Shown here in pieces: positions 51,509-59,460 of a stretch of DNA of 64,000 nucleotides. The stretch comes from an uncultured Gammaproteobacteria bacterium (GTDB taxonomy: Bacteria; Pseudomonadota; Gammaproteobacteria; JAADHQ01), in assembly GCA_947258755.1 (NCBI GenBank), contig CAMYJO010000003.1:114871-178870 (forward strand). The letters are read 5' to 3'. Below the pieces are notes generated by a model, which saw only the letters and a list, made by a program, of their open reading frames with translations, did no database searches and was not told where the DNA came from. The position numbers were made by a program, and so were the translations under genes. The first letter of the stretch is position 1; every line of letters starts with the position of its first letter.

Positions 51509-51593
51509 AACCTGTCAGGATACCTTATGCGCCTACAATATATAAGTATCCCGGCGGGCTTATATAGGCTATAACACAAAATACATCAATTTA

Positions 51594-52307
51594 TTATTTG
51601 TTACGATCGGACAATCGGATAAACATAACACTCATGTCCAGATGACTTAAATCAGTATCCGCATAATCATCGGCATGATGCACATTATCGATACCGAAAA
51701 CCGCCATGTCCTTGGCAGACATAAAATAATAATCGGGTGCATTGAAGGGCGGCTGCTTGCCAACCCAGCACAAATACTCATTGACACCGATATGTTGAAA
51801 AAATGCCTTTTCAATCTCAACCAGTCGCTTAAGCTGAGCGCTAACATTGTGACTGGCCTGTGCCCTGCTTTCATTTTTACGTTGCATCCTTACGCTTATA
51901 TCATCGCGCCACAAACCCGTTTGCTGCAAATGATGATAATTTCCATGCCAGGCGACAACTGACTGCGGCTTGATGGTCTTGTGCCGTCCGGCAGTGAACA
52001 CATAATTGGCGCAGGATGACAGGCAATACTTTTCGACAACGACATCTATCTGGTTTTCATATACCCAACGCCCCAAGTCCACACCCGCGTCAACCTCACC
52101 ACCACTGGAAGTAATGTGCAGACGTTTTATTTTTCTATCGGCAATAACCTGAAAGAATTCTCGATTGTGTTGCGCGCTTATCGGCCCCTGATAGTAAGCG
52201 CTGTGGCCGGCATTTGCGCCTGCAAGGGGCGAGCAGAAAAACAATGCATACAAGACCAGCATCACTGCCGCCTGCAATACATCTCCATTGTTTCCGAAGT
52301 TCGTCAT
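51594..52307 (-). CDS. Exported ClpP/crotonase-fold-like protein (COG3904 type)
   Basis: The 237-residue protein has a signal peptide (residues about 12-33, ending GANAG) and a ClpP-like core. The core reads IKRLHITSSGGEVDAGVDLGRWVYE and EKYCLSSCANYVFTAG, with the Ser/Cys at the place of the ClpP catalytic serine, and WHGNYHHLQQ further on. This resembles periplasmic COG3904 proteins. Protease activity is only inferred from fold resemblance. Three Cys residues may form disulfides. The bactofilin gene is divergent. Confidence 0.72.
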   Translation of the reverse strand: MTNFGNNGDVLQAAVMLVLYALFFCSPLAGANAGHSAYYQGPISAQHNREFFQVIADRKIKRLHITSSGGEVDAGVDLGRWVYENQIDVVVEKYCLSSCANYVFTAGRHKTIKPQSVVAWHGNYHHLQQTGLWRDDISVRMQRKNESRAQASHNVSAQLKRLVEIEKAFFQHIGVNEYLCWVGKQPPFNAPDYYFMSAKDMAVFGIDNVHHADDYADTDLSHLDMSVMFIRLSDRNK

Positions 52308-52472
52308 GAGTTATTTAACAATGAAAATCCGCACTATCAAGATAGACATCACCCATTTTACACATTATGCTTGTTGTGAAACAGTTAATACTATTTATAC
52401 AGAAGCGCCCTATAATAACTATTCACATTTCTACATATTTAGCACAATAAAAATATCCAACGGAGGTAGCCC

Positions 52473-52964
52473 ATGATCGATATGAAACAAATCCGGGAGA
52501 ATGTATCCAGCAAAATGAAAACCAACCAACAAAACGATACGCAGTTATTGAACGAAACCAGACAGGCCTCTAAACAAGGCGGAACTTCGGCCATTGGCAG
52601 CAGCATTCATATCACGGGCACCGTCAGTGGTGACGAAGACTTGATCATTGATGGACATGTTGAAGGCAATGTTGACCTCAAAGGCCATAATGTCATTGTT
52701 GGTAAACACGGTCAGGTACAGGCCAATATAGAGGCAAACAATATTGTCGTAGAAGGCAATCTCAATGGTGACTTGATTGGTGAAGAGAAGGTGATTATTC
52801 GTGAGACCGGCAACGTCCATGGTAACATCGTATCACCACGCGTAACCCTTGAAGATGGCGCCCTGTTCAAGGGAAGTATCGAAATGGAACCGCGACAAAT
52901 GAATGTCGTAAAAAAGAACACATCATCAGGTGAAGCCGCTGATACAAAAAAGCAGTCCGCATAA
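52473..52964 (+). CDS. Bactofilin (polymer-forming cytoskeletal protein)
   Basis: Bactofilins are beta-helical proteins that polymerise into filaments and influence cell shape and envelope growth. The 163-residue protein has a disordered start, then the beta-helix core (about 45-140): SIHITGTVSGDEDLIIDGHVEGNVDL, VIVGKHGQVQANIEANNIVVEGNLNGDL, IIRETGNVHGNI, DGALFKGSIEM. The tail is short and basic. GGAGG precedes the ATG. No M23 peptidase gene, a frequent partner, is adjacent; a methyltransferase-like gene follows. Confidence 0.93.
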   Translation: MIDMKQIRENVSSKMKTNQQNDTQLLNETRQASKQGGTSAIGSSIHITGTVSGDEDLIIDGHVEGNVDLKGHNVIVGKHGQVQANIEANNIVVEGNLNGDLIGEEKVIIRETGNVHGNIVSPRVTLEDGALFKGSIEMEPRQMNVVKKNTSSGEAADTKKQSA

Positions 52965-52969
52965 TAAAA

Positions 52970-53023
52970 ATGCATGACTCCGGCACGAGGCTGGCAGACC
53001 AGATTCGACGGCGGCTCGAATAA
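52970..53023 (+). other. Possible 17-codon leader reading frame before the methyltransferase-like gene
   Basis: ATG at 52970 opens a 17-residue frame, MHDSGTRLADQIRRRLE, whose TAA stop overlaps the next gene's ATG (TAATG). Such an arrangement allows translational coupling. It might instead be a frameshifted N-terminus of the neighbour. I see no ribosome-binding site of good quality for it. Confidence 0.3.
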
Positions 53024-53649
53024 TGCCCTTCCTTGCCAGGTCGCCAGCCAAAACAAAGGTTCAGGACAGCAGGCTCAGTAGTAAAAGCCCCCTGCTATTC
53101 AGCCTGCTCGACAAACTCGACCCGGAAAAGCGTTACGAGATACTCGATTGCGGGCCAGCGAGTGCAGGCAGCATCGACACCCTGTCCAATTACCACTGCA
53201 AATTATATATTACCGACTCTCGCAGCGAATTATGTGCAATGGATACAAAAGAACTCGACAGTGCACACAAACTGAATCGCGCATTTGTAAAATCATTACA
53301 ATTTTACAAGAGTCACAAGGCCAGTCTTGACCTGATATTACTATGGGATCTGCCCAATTACCTGCAGGCTGATATACTGTCGGCTCTGGTGACTTACCTG
53401 TTACCACATACCAACAAAGATGCCTACCTGCACTGCTACATTCATACCGCCAGCATGATGCCGGCTACCCCTGGCAAATATTCGATTATGGAGGACAGTC
53501 AGGTGCGGGTGGAGTATAATTCGGATGACAAGCGTCCCTGCCCCGCCTACTACCAGGAAGCCCTGCACAAATTAATGTATCCTTTCAAGGTCAAGCGCTC
53601 TATCCTGCATACCAATGGCATTCAGGAATACCTACTCAGCCAAAAATAA
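53023..53649 (+). CDS. Methyltransferase-fold-like protein of unknown function
   Basis: The 208-residue protein has a Rossmann-like alternation: YEILDCGPASAGSIDTLSNYHCKLYITDSRSEL near residues 40-72, then LDLILLWDLPNYLQADILSALVTYLLPH near 105-132. The glycine-rich SAM loop is degenerate (DCGPASAGS). It looks like a divergent class I SAM methyltransferase without obvious catalytic residues. It follows the bactofilin gene by 58 bp, a pairing I have seen described in gammaproteobacteria, and may act with it. Function is unknown. Confidence 0.6.
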   Translation: MPFLARSPAKTKVQDSRLSSKSPLLFSLLDKLDPEKRYEILDCGPASAGSIDTLSNYHCKLYITDSRSELCAMDTKELDSAHKLNRAFVKSLQFYKSHKASLDLILLWDLPNYLQADILSALVTYLLPHTNKDAYLHCYIHTASMMPATPGKYSIMEDSQVRVEYNSDDKRPCPAYYQEALHKLMYPFKVKRSILHTNGIQEYLLSQK

Positions 53650-53791
53650 AACTTACTGATTTAAGCACAGCCATCAGGAAAATTTATCAGCTTAGGCTTT
53701 ACACCAAGTCAATTTAATGTCTCGTTCTATCAATTTGCATCTATAGTTTAATTATTAATGTAATATTTATAATTCATAAGGGGGTATTGAC

Positions 53792-54262
53792 ATGGCCATC
53801 GCAATTACACTACACGAATATCTTGATAACCGCTGTATCGGTTATGATGTAATCGAACACCCCTATACCAAAGCCAGCATGGAAACTGCACAAGTGGCCC
53901 ATATACCGGGTAGATTACTTGCCAAGAGCGTCTTACTGGAAGACGACCAGGGTTTATTGATGGCCGTCATTCCATCGACAAGCCATGTGGATCTGGGCTT
54001 GATACACCGTCATTTTAATCGCCATCTTGGATTATCGACCGAGGATAATGTGTCCCGCGTTTTCCCGGACTGTGAGCTCGGCGCAATCCCGCCGATTGGC
54101 GAGGCCTATGGCATTGATGTCATTGTTGACGATGCACTGGATCATTGTCCTGATGTATATTTTGAAGCCGGTGACCATACCCATCTGATACATGTTAATG
54201 GTAAGGACTTCATGCAGGTCGTTGAACATATCGAGCATGGACAGTTCAGCCGAGAAATCTGA
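53792..54262 (+). CDS. YbaK/EbsC family aminoacyl-tRNA deacylase-like protein
   Basis: YbaK/ProX proteins hydrolyse mischarged aminoacyl-tRNAs. The 156-residue protein has the family pattern: YDVIEHPYTKASMETAQVAHIPGRLLAKSVLLED, where the Lys in LAKSV is the conserved active-site residue, and GAIPPIGEAYGIDVIVDD. ITLHEYLDNR at the start is typical. It stands alone with an AGGGGG ribosome-binding site and ends near a strong terminator. Confidence 0.85.
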   Translation: MAIAITLHEYLDNRCIGYDVIEHPYTKASMETAQVAHIPGRLLAKSVLLEDDQGLLMAVIPSTSHVDLGLIHRHFNRHLGLSTEDNVSRVFPDCELGAIPPIGEAYGIDVIVDDALDHCPDVYFEAGDHTHLIHVNGKDFMQVVEHIEHGQFSREI

Positions 54263-54315
54263 ACTCATTTGATGTTGCAAAGACAATCAGCCCCATAATG
54301 AAATCGCTAACAAAA

Positions 54316-54341
54316 AAAGGCGTACCGTCTGGTACGCCTTT
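54316..54341. terminator. Strong bidirectional terminator after ybaK
   Basis: AAAGGCGTACC (54316-54326) pairs perfectly with GGTACGCCTTT (54331-54341) around a GTCT loop. An A-run on the left and T-rich sequence on the right suit termination from both strands. It lies between the YbaK-like gene and the convergent gene at 54370. Confidence 0.92.
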
Positions 54342-54369
54342 CCTTTCAAGCCCAACAAGTCTGAAGCAT

Positions 54370-54819
54370 TTACGCCGCTACAAACTGCTCTTTGGCTTCG
54401 CGGGCAGCCTTGGCCTGTTCGGCGTCATAAGCAGCACCAGACCACATCATGTCATAGGCAATTTCTTCATTACCGTTTTCACATAGCTCCAGTACTTTCT
54501 CAAACAGGGGCTGGAAGGTCTCAGATTTATGTGAATCCTCATGCTCCTCGAATGTTTTCCAGAAAGTGATGATCAGTGCTTCCTTGTCTTTCATCGGGCT
54601 ATCCACGGCCTGACCGATAGTAGAACCTTCGTTAGAAATATGGCCACTATTCAATGCCACGAATCCACCCACAAAACCGGTCTCTGAATGATAAGTTTTG
54701 ACATTCTCACACAGGAAAGCAACACGTTCCTGCAGGTCATCCATTGTATATTCAGGCTTCAGAATGACTCGATTAATAGTAACGACGCCATCATTAGGAA
54801 AATCTTTGATTAAAGACAT
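54370..54819 (-). CDS. Dimeric alpha/beta-barrel (ABM-like) protein
   Basis: The 149-residue protein has a pattern like antibiotic-biosynthesis-monooxygenase dimeric barrels: VVTINRVILKPEYTMDDLQERVAFLCENVKTYHSET near residues 12-47, GGFVALNSGHISNEGSTIGQAVDSPMKDKEALIITFWKTFEEHEDSH near 51-97. The C-terminus extends with a helix containing ENGNEEIAYDMMWSGAAYD. No catalytic function is assigned; barrels of this type also bind haem or act in stress responses. An AGGAG site precedes the ATG. It is divergent from the TetR gene. Confidence 0.6.
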   Translation of the reverse strand: MSLIKDFPNDGVVTINRVILKPEYTMDDLQERVAFLCENVKTYHSETGFVGGFVALNSGHISNEGSTIGQAVDSPMKDKEALIITFWKTFEEHEDSHKSETFQPLFEKVLELCENGNEEIAYDMMWSGAAYDAEQAKAAREAKEQFVAA

Positions 54820-55066
54820 AATACTGCTCCTTTCACTGTTTGATACAAATAGTTTAGTAATTTTGTATATTATTGTTATCTAATATAATAGCTGTCATTA
54901 GTATTGTCAAGCTAGGCATATACTTTTTTTATCAAGATAAGTCCGGCAGATTATAGCTATTACTACATTGTTTTTATTGAATATTTTTGGTTTTTCCTGG
55001 TGCACCGCGGTGAAATTATTGCCGTCTACGTCGCTAGTGCAGACAAAATTGATCTATAATTAGTGA

Positions 55067-55094
55067 TTGACTTGACCGACCGGTCTACTATAAT
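55067..55094 (+). promoter_or_regulatory. tetR promoter with overlapping TTGACC-N4-GGTCTA operator
   Basis: -35 TTGACT (55067-55072) and -10 TATAAT (55089-55094) are spaced 16 bp. Between them, TTGACC-GACC-GGTCTA (55072-55087) is an inverted repeat with a four-base spacer. It resembles the operator layout of NemR-like TetR regulators. The ATG of the regulator at 55102 lies only 8 bp after the -10, so the transcript is likely to begin at or next to the start codon. Confidence 0.8.
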
Positions 55095-55101
55095 TGATGT
55101 C

Positions 55102-55698
55102 ATGAATCGACCTAGTGACACCCAGGAACGCATCCTCAATTCAGCCCGTGAGCTTATCTATGCGAGCAGTTACGCCGATGTTGGCGTGGCCAGTATTTGT
55201 GAACATGCCGGGGTAAAAAAAGGCAGCTTCTACCATTTCTTTCCGAGCAAAAGTGATTTGACCAGAGCCGTACTGGAAACCTACTTTATCGACATTAAGG
55301 AAAGAATTATTGGCCAGGCCCTGATGGATGACCTACCCCCACTTCAGCAGTTACAGAATATTACCCAGATCGTCTATGAATTTCAGAAACAAACCAAAGA
55401 GCAGACAGGTCAGATCCTGGGCTGCCCCCTGGGTAATCTGGCGACTGAACTGTCTACCACCGATGAACCGATTCGTAACAAAATTGCGAATATATTCCAG
55501 CGCTTGCAAGAATCTTTTCAACTGCTACTGGAAAAGGCTCATGAACGCGGTGACATCACTGACATCAACACGGAAGCAACTGCGGCCGCCATGCTGGCCT
55601 ATTTCGAAGGTGTCATCATGATGGCCAAGACGCGTAACGACGCTGAGGTGGTTAAGCAATTACTGCCTGCCATGGTAAACATTCGTATCACGCAATAA
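55102..55698 (+). CDS. TetR/AcrR family transcriptional regulator
   Basis: The 198-residue protein has an N-terminal helix-turn-helix (about residues 8-55): RILNSARELIYASSYADVGVASICEHAGVKKGSFYHFFPSKSDLTRAVLE spans its two halves. The C-terminal ligand domain contains LGCPLGNLATELS, with a Cys in the position used as redox or electrophile sensor in NemR-type proteins. ATG 55102 fits the domain boundary and the promoter; an upstream TTG frame to 55063 would pass through the operator. The same operator motif precedes the AhpD-like gene, so it probably represses both genes. Confidence 0.9.
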   Translation: MNRPSDTQERILNSARELIYASSYADVGVASICEHAGVKKGSFYHFFPSKSDLTRAVLETYFIDIKERIIGQALMDDLPPLQQLQNITQIVYEFQKQTKEQTGQILGCPLGNLATELSTTDEPIRNKIANIFQRLQESFQLLLEKAHERGDITDINTEATAAAMLAYFEGVIMMAKTRNDAEVVKQLLPAMVNIRITQ

Positions 55699-55753
55699 TT
55701 GTTACAGACATCAGGAGGGACGATGACATAAGGAACCTTAATTGCATTATTAT

Positions 55754-55769
55754 TTGACTGACCGGTCTA
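55754..55769 (+). promoter_or_regulatory. Second copy of the TetR operator, before the AhpD-like gene
   Basis: TTGACT-GACC-GGTCTA at 55754-55769 matches the tetR operator at 15 of 16 positions, and the identity extends to CTAT after it. It lies 35 bp before the AhpD-like start codon, which has an AGGAG site. A -35 TTGACT is inside the box; the -10 is not clear (TATTAA at 55771 is too close). Confidence 0.8.
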
Positions 55770-55803
55770 CTATTAAGAATAAAACTGCTATCAGGAGAAC
55801 AAC

Positions 55804-56370
55804 ATGAATCAAACTAGCACACCAACGGAACAAGCCTTAATCACACCTTATCCACCACAAGGCGAAGAAGAGCGGGTTGAAAATGTCCTCGGCGCCATTG
55901 GCGAACATATTGGCTTTATTCCCGACGGCCTTAAACTGTATTCCTTCAGCCCACCGTTATTGGAATCATTTGTCGGTAACATCAGTTACTTTAATGGCGG
56001 AACAAACATCCCGCCCTCTTTGACGGCATTGATACGCTACCTGGTTTCGGCAAAAGCGGACTGTCAGTATTGCATTGACCTGAACGAAGGCTTCCTCAGC
56101 AATATGGGAGTCGATTTGGACGCGGTACGCGCTGCCCGTAGTAATATTGAACTGGCCCCTGTCGACGATAAAGAGAAATCCTTGTTAAAGCTGGCGTTAA
56201 AGGCAGTCGATAGCCCACTGGACGTCAGTCATGATGACCTGCAATTGGTTAGAGAGCATGGTTGGAACGACCGAGACATTTTCGATGCCGTTGTCCAGGC
56301 CAATAATAACCGTGCCTTCAATAACATCTTGCGCACATTCAATATCGAACATCAGGGTGTATTCTCTTAA
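55804..56370 (+). CDS. AhpD/carboxymuconolactone-decarboxylase-like protein with CxxC
   Basis: The 188-residue protein resembles the AhpD-like alkylhydroperoxidase fold. The active motif is CQYC in LVSAKADCQYCIDLNEGFL (near residue 98), and LIRYLVSAKA precedes it. It lacks the exact EXXCXXCXXXH pattern: no His follows at the usual place. It may act on peroxides or reactive electrophiles. The TetR-type operator places it under the upstream regulator, suggesting induction by an electrophile. The C-terminal AFNNILRTFNIEHQG is family-like. Confidence 0.83.
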   Translation: MNQTSTPTEQALITPYPPQGEEERVENVLGAIGEHIGFIPDGLKLYSFSPPLLESFVGNISYFNGGTNIPPSLTALIRYLVSAKADCQYCIDLNEGFLSNMGVDLDAVRAARSNIELAPVDDKEKSLLKLALKAVDSPLDVSHDDLQLVREHGWNDRDIFDAVVQANNNRAFNNILRTFNIEHQGVFS

Positions 56371-56495
56371 CGCTTCGGATTGATTGCTAAACAGCCTATG
56401 GAATGAGTACGTTAAATATTCGGTATACTTTGTAGCGCAGCAAGCTCTATTAATCAAAATTGACAAGTGTTTGTTTGCGCTACAATCCATAGTTT

Positions 56496-56537
56496 TTGAT
56501 ATATATCAATACAACGCATTGCCACTACTGTGATAAT
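56496..56537 (+). promoter_or_regulatory. Perfect FNR-type box and extended -10 for the DUF1496 gene
   Basis: TTGAT-ATAT-ATCAA at 56496-56509 is a perfect FNR consensus. GATAAT at 56532-56537 lies 29.5 bp from the box centre, with a TG one base before it giving an extended -10. Transcription would begin near 56544, about 38 bp before the ATG at 56582. Confidence 0.75.
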
Positions 56538-56581
56538 TTAAAGTATAATTCGTCACTGTCCTTTGCGAGGTATATGTGCTT

Positions 56582-56827
56582 ATGAATACTACAGTCCATA
56601 CAGATGATGTCGGTGCGCCTGACCCGGAACAGAATACCTCCCCCATTGCTGAAGCAAGCGATGATGATATTGATACCCTGCGCCAGCAAGTGCCTGGCGA
56701 GCCGGTATGTTTCTTTAACAACAAAAGCTACCCGAATGGGGCCTATGTTAAAAGTGGAGCTAGCCTGCTACTTTGTGATTATGGTATCTGGATGCCTGGT
56801 GGACCTGCCGACCCTGAAAATCCTTAA
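56582..56827 (+). CDS. DUF1496-like small protein
   Basis: The 81-residue protein has a disordered acidic first half (APDPEQNTSPIAEASDDD), then a short domain CFFNNKSYPNGAYVKSGASLLLCDYGIWMP. This resembles the DUF1496 pattern with two cysteines. There is no signal peptide with ATG 56582, so location is unclear. The FNR-type promoter suggests anaerobic or microaerobic induction. Function unknown. A GTG six bases upstream is possible. Confidence 0.72.
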   Translation: MNTTVHTDDVGAPDPEQNTSPIAEASDDDIDTLRQQVPGEPVCFFNNKSYPNGAYVKSGASLLLCDYGIWMPGGPADPENP

Positions 56828-56952
56828 CGACTAACAGGCCTGAATAAAAACAATACTGCAAGCCTGGGTATGTCGCTATAACATGCCACTACTATTATGC
56901 TGATATACGAGCACATCGTGATCGATTGACATCCCCCCTCACCTGTTCCCCT

Positions 56953-57786
56953 TTATTGATCAAGTCCCAGTGTAGACAGTGTCTGCTTCCAGTTGGTTTG
57001 CCAGAATAATGTGTGATTATAATCTGGATATAGAATCACGGTGGCATTACGCTGCTTTTGTAAATAGGTTTGCGCGAGCTTGGGCGGAATATTAGTATCG
57101 CGCTCTCCCTGCAAATGCACCTGCCTGATAGTGTCAGGCAGTGCCGGCAGACGCGCTGGATTCAATGACGTCGACAACGGCGAATAGTAGTGATAACGGG
57201 TCCAGGCATCGGTATCCAGGTTACCGGCGATCGTGACGACGGTATGCACCTCTGGCAGGCGTGCGGCCAACAGCACCGCCAGTGTGCCGCCACCGCTATA
57301 GCCGAATAAAACAAGTTGCTTGTATTGGTGTTGGTCTATCAATAAACGTAATGCCGTACTCATGCTATCGACGATTTCCTCTGCGTAACGCGCAGAGGTC
57401 CAGTACTCTGGATTACAAGGAGATAGTCTCGCTAAACCCTGATAACAAGGACGGCCGAGAAAAATACTGGGCGACCTGTCCTGCGCCATCAATTGCAGCA
57501 CCATTGGGCTATAGGGGCCAGGATCTTCTGACTTATGAATTAAATGATGCCAGGGAACGCCATCTCCACCCAGGTAAACATGCAATTTTCCACCGGTGTT
57601 ATCCTGTTGCCTGCGGTAATACACTAATGGAAACCGACCGGCCCATAAGACATTCATGTCCAGTTGCTGTCGACTGACCTCACGATTAAATAATTCCGGC
57701 TTAGGTAATGAACAGCCTGTCATCAGCAGACAAAATAAGCCAATGACAGCACTGACAACCATTCTTGTTTTATAAATACTCACCAT
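56953..57786 (-). CDS. Alpha/beta-hydrolase-like lipoprotein
   Basis: The 277-residue protein has a lipoprotein signal ending MTGC (Cys about residue 25). The hydrolase fold carries YLGGDGVPW, the nucleophile elbow GYSGGGTLA (Ser near residue 170), LQGERDTNIPP for the acid and PDYNHTLFW for the catalytic His. A cutinase- or lipase-like activity in the periplasm is plausible; substrate unknown. The gene stands alone. It is convergent with the DUF1496 gene, with 125 bp between them. Confidence 0.8.
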   Translation of the reverse strand: MVSIYKTRMVVSAVIGLFCLLMTGCSLPKPELFNREVSRQQLDMNVLWAGRFPLVYYRRQQDNTGGKLHVYLGGDGVPWHHLIHKSEDPGPYSPMVLQLMAQDRSPSIFLGRPCYQGLARLSPCNPEYWTSARYAEEIVDSMSTALRLLIDQHQYKQLVLFGYSGGGTLAVLLAARLPEVHTVVTIAGNLDTDAWTRYHYYSPLSTSLNPARLPALPDTIRQVHLQGERDTNIPPKLAQTYLQKQRNATVILYPDYNHTLFWQTNWKQTLSTLGLDQ

Positions 57787-57901
57787 GACCTGAAATATCC
57801 GCTGCCTGGATAAATTACCCTGCTACCAACTAAATTACCATAAAAAACCGGCCTATAGTAAGATACAGTTTTTTCCTGGTCAGTAAATACTGACTGACGA
57901 T

Positions 57902-59419
57902 ATGAACATCATGCCCAAAATAATATTGACCAGCTTGAATGCCCGCTATATCCATTGCGCACTTGGATTACGCTACCTGCGCGCCAATATGGGTACATTA
58001 CTCGATGAAACAGTTATCCAGGAATATATCGTAAATTCCCGCCCGATCGATATTGCTGAGGACCTGCTGTCGACACAAGCAGATATTATCGGTTTTGGCG
58101 TCTATATCTGGAACCTGGAACAGACATGCCAGGTCATCAAGCTGATTAAAACCATCAGACCCGAGGTGACCATTATTATTGGCGGCCCCGAGGTCAGCTA
58201 CGAATTTGAATTAGAAGAAATCGTAAAACAGAGTGATTATTTGATCACCGGTCAGGCCGATCTTGTATTTGCCGATCTCTGCCAGCGCATCATTGCCGGG
58301 CATTTACCTAATGACAAAGTCATCCAGGCACCTGTCCCTACATTGAATGCTATCCAGTTACCGTATGCACAATATACTGATGAAGATATACGCAATCGCG
58401 TAATATACGTCGAGGCATCACGCGGCTGCCCATTCAAGTGTGAGTTCTGTCTGTCGGCACTGGATAAAACGGCATGGCCATTTGACATCGAACTGTTTCT
58501 GCAGGCAATGCAGGAGCTATATCTACGTGGGGCACGACATTTCAAGTTTGTTGACCGTACCTTTAACCTTAAAATCGATAGCAGCCTGCGCATCATGCAG
58601 TTTTTTCTCGACAAGATGGGAGAAAATAAGCTTTTTTTGCACTTTGAGTTGATACCCGACCATTTGCCAGAAAAACTCAAAGAAATGATCGCGCGCTTTC
58701 CCCCACAAAGTCTGCAATTTGAAATTGGCATACAAAGCATGGACCCGGAGGTTCAGAAACGGATTAGCCGCAAGCAAGATGCTGAGCGGACAATGAATAA
58801 TCTTTGCTGGTTACGAGACCATAGCCATGCCCACATTCACGCTGATTTAATTGTAGGACTCCCTGGCGAAGATATAAAAACCTTTGCCCGCGGCTTCAAC
58901 CAGCTGGCATCAATGCACGTGCATGAAATACAGGTTGGCATCCTTAAACGCCTAAAGGGTACACCGATCATTCGTCACACCGAAGCATATGGCCTGCGCT
59001 TCAACCCGGACCCACCCTATAACATCCTATGTAACGATCTTATTAATTTTGAAAATATGCAAAGAATGGTTCGCTTTGCACGTTATTGGGATATGATAGC
59101 CAACTCCGGCAGATTCAGCAGCAGTATAGAGCTGATACTTGGTACCACAGCATTTGAGAATTTCATGCGACTCAGTGATTGGCTCTATCAGCAGACAGCT
59201 CAGACGCACAAATTTTCACTGGAACGCCTGTTCGGATTAGTATACACAGCGATGACAGAGATACTATCTGTCGATAAGGAACTGGCAACACAATACATAT
59301 TGCGTGACTTTAATCGCTCTGGCATTAAGGGTGCGCCTAAATTTCTATACGGGAAACAGAATACTGTCGGCAAGCGTTCTGCTAATCCGGCACAGCGGCA
59401 ACAACAGCATACGCGTTAA
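57902..59419 (+). CDS. B12-binding-domain radical SAM protein (DUF4080)
   Basis: The 505-residue protein has an N-terminal B12-binding fold (about residues 5-135) with GFGVYIWNLEQT and IIIGGPEVSYEFE. The radical SAM core follows with the cluster motif CPFKCEFC (near residue 178) and FKFVDRTFNL. The C-terminal part is DUF4080-like (ILKRLKGTPIIRHTEAYGLRFNPDPPYNIL). Such proteins perform radical methylations or rearrangements of unknown substrates. It is the only radical-SAM gene in the window and is convergent with glgP. Confidence 0.88.
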   Translation: MNIMPKIILTSLNARYIHCALGLRYLRANMGTLLDETVIQEYIVNSRPIDIAEDLLSTQADIIGFGVYIWNLEQTCQVIKLIKTIRPEVTIIIGGPEVSYEFELEEIVKQSDYLITGQADLVFADLCQRIIAGHLPNDKVIQAPVPTLNAIQLPYAQYTDEDIRNRVIYVEASRGCPFKCEFCLSALDKTAWPFDIELFLQAMQELYLRGARHFKFVDRTFNLKIDSSLRIMQFFLDKMGENKLFLHFELIPDHLPEKLKEMIARFPPQSLQFEIGIQSMDPEVQKRISRKQDAERTMNNLCWLRDHSHAHIHADLIVGLPGEDIKTFARGFNQLASMHVHEIQVGILKRLKGTPIIRHTEAYGLRFNPDPPYNILCNDLINFENMQRMVRFARYWDMIANSGRFSSSIELILGTTAFENFMRLSDWLYQQTAQTHKFSLERLFGLVYTAMTEILSVDKELATQYILRDFNRSGIKGAPKFLYGKQNTVGKRSANPAQRQQQHTR

Positions 59420-59460
59420 AAAAATTACATTCTCCTACACAGCACCAGCTACATTTAGCA

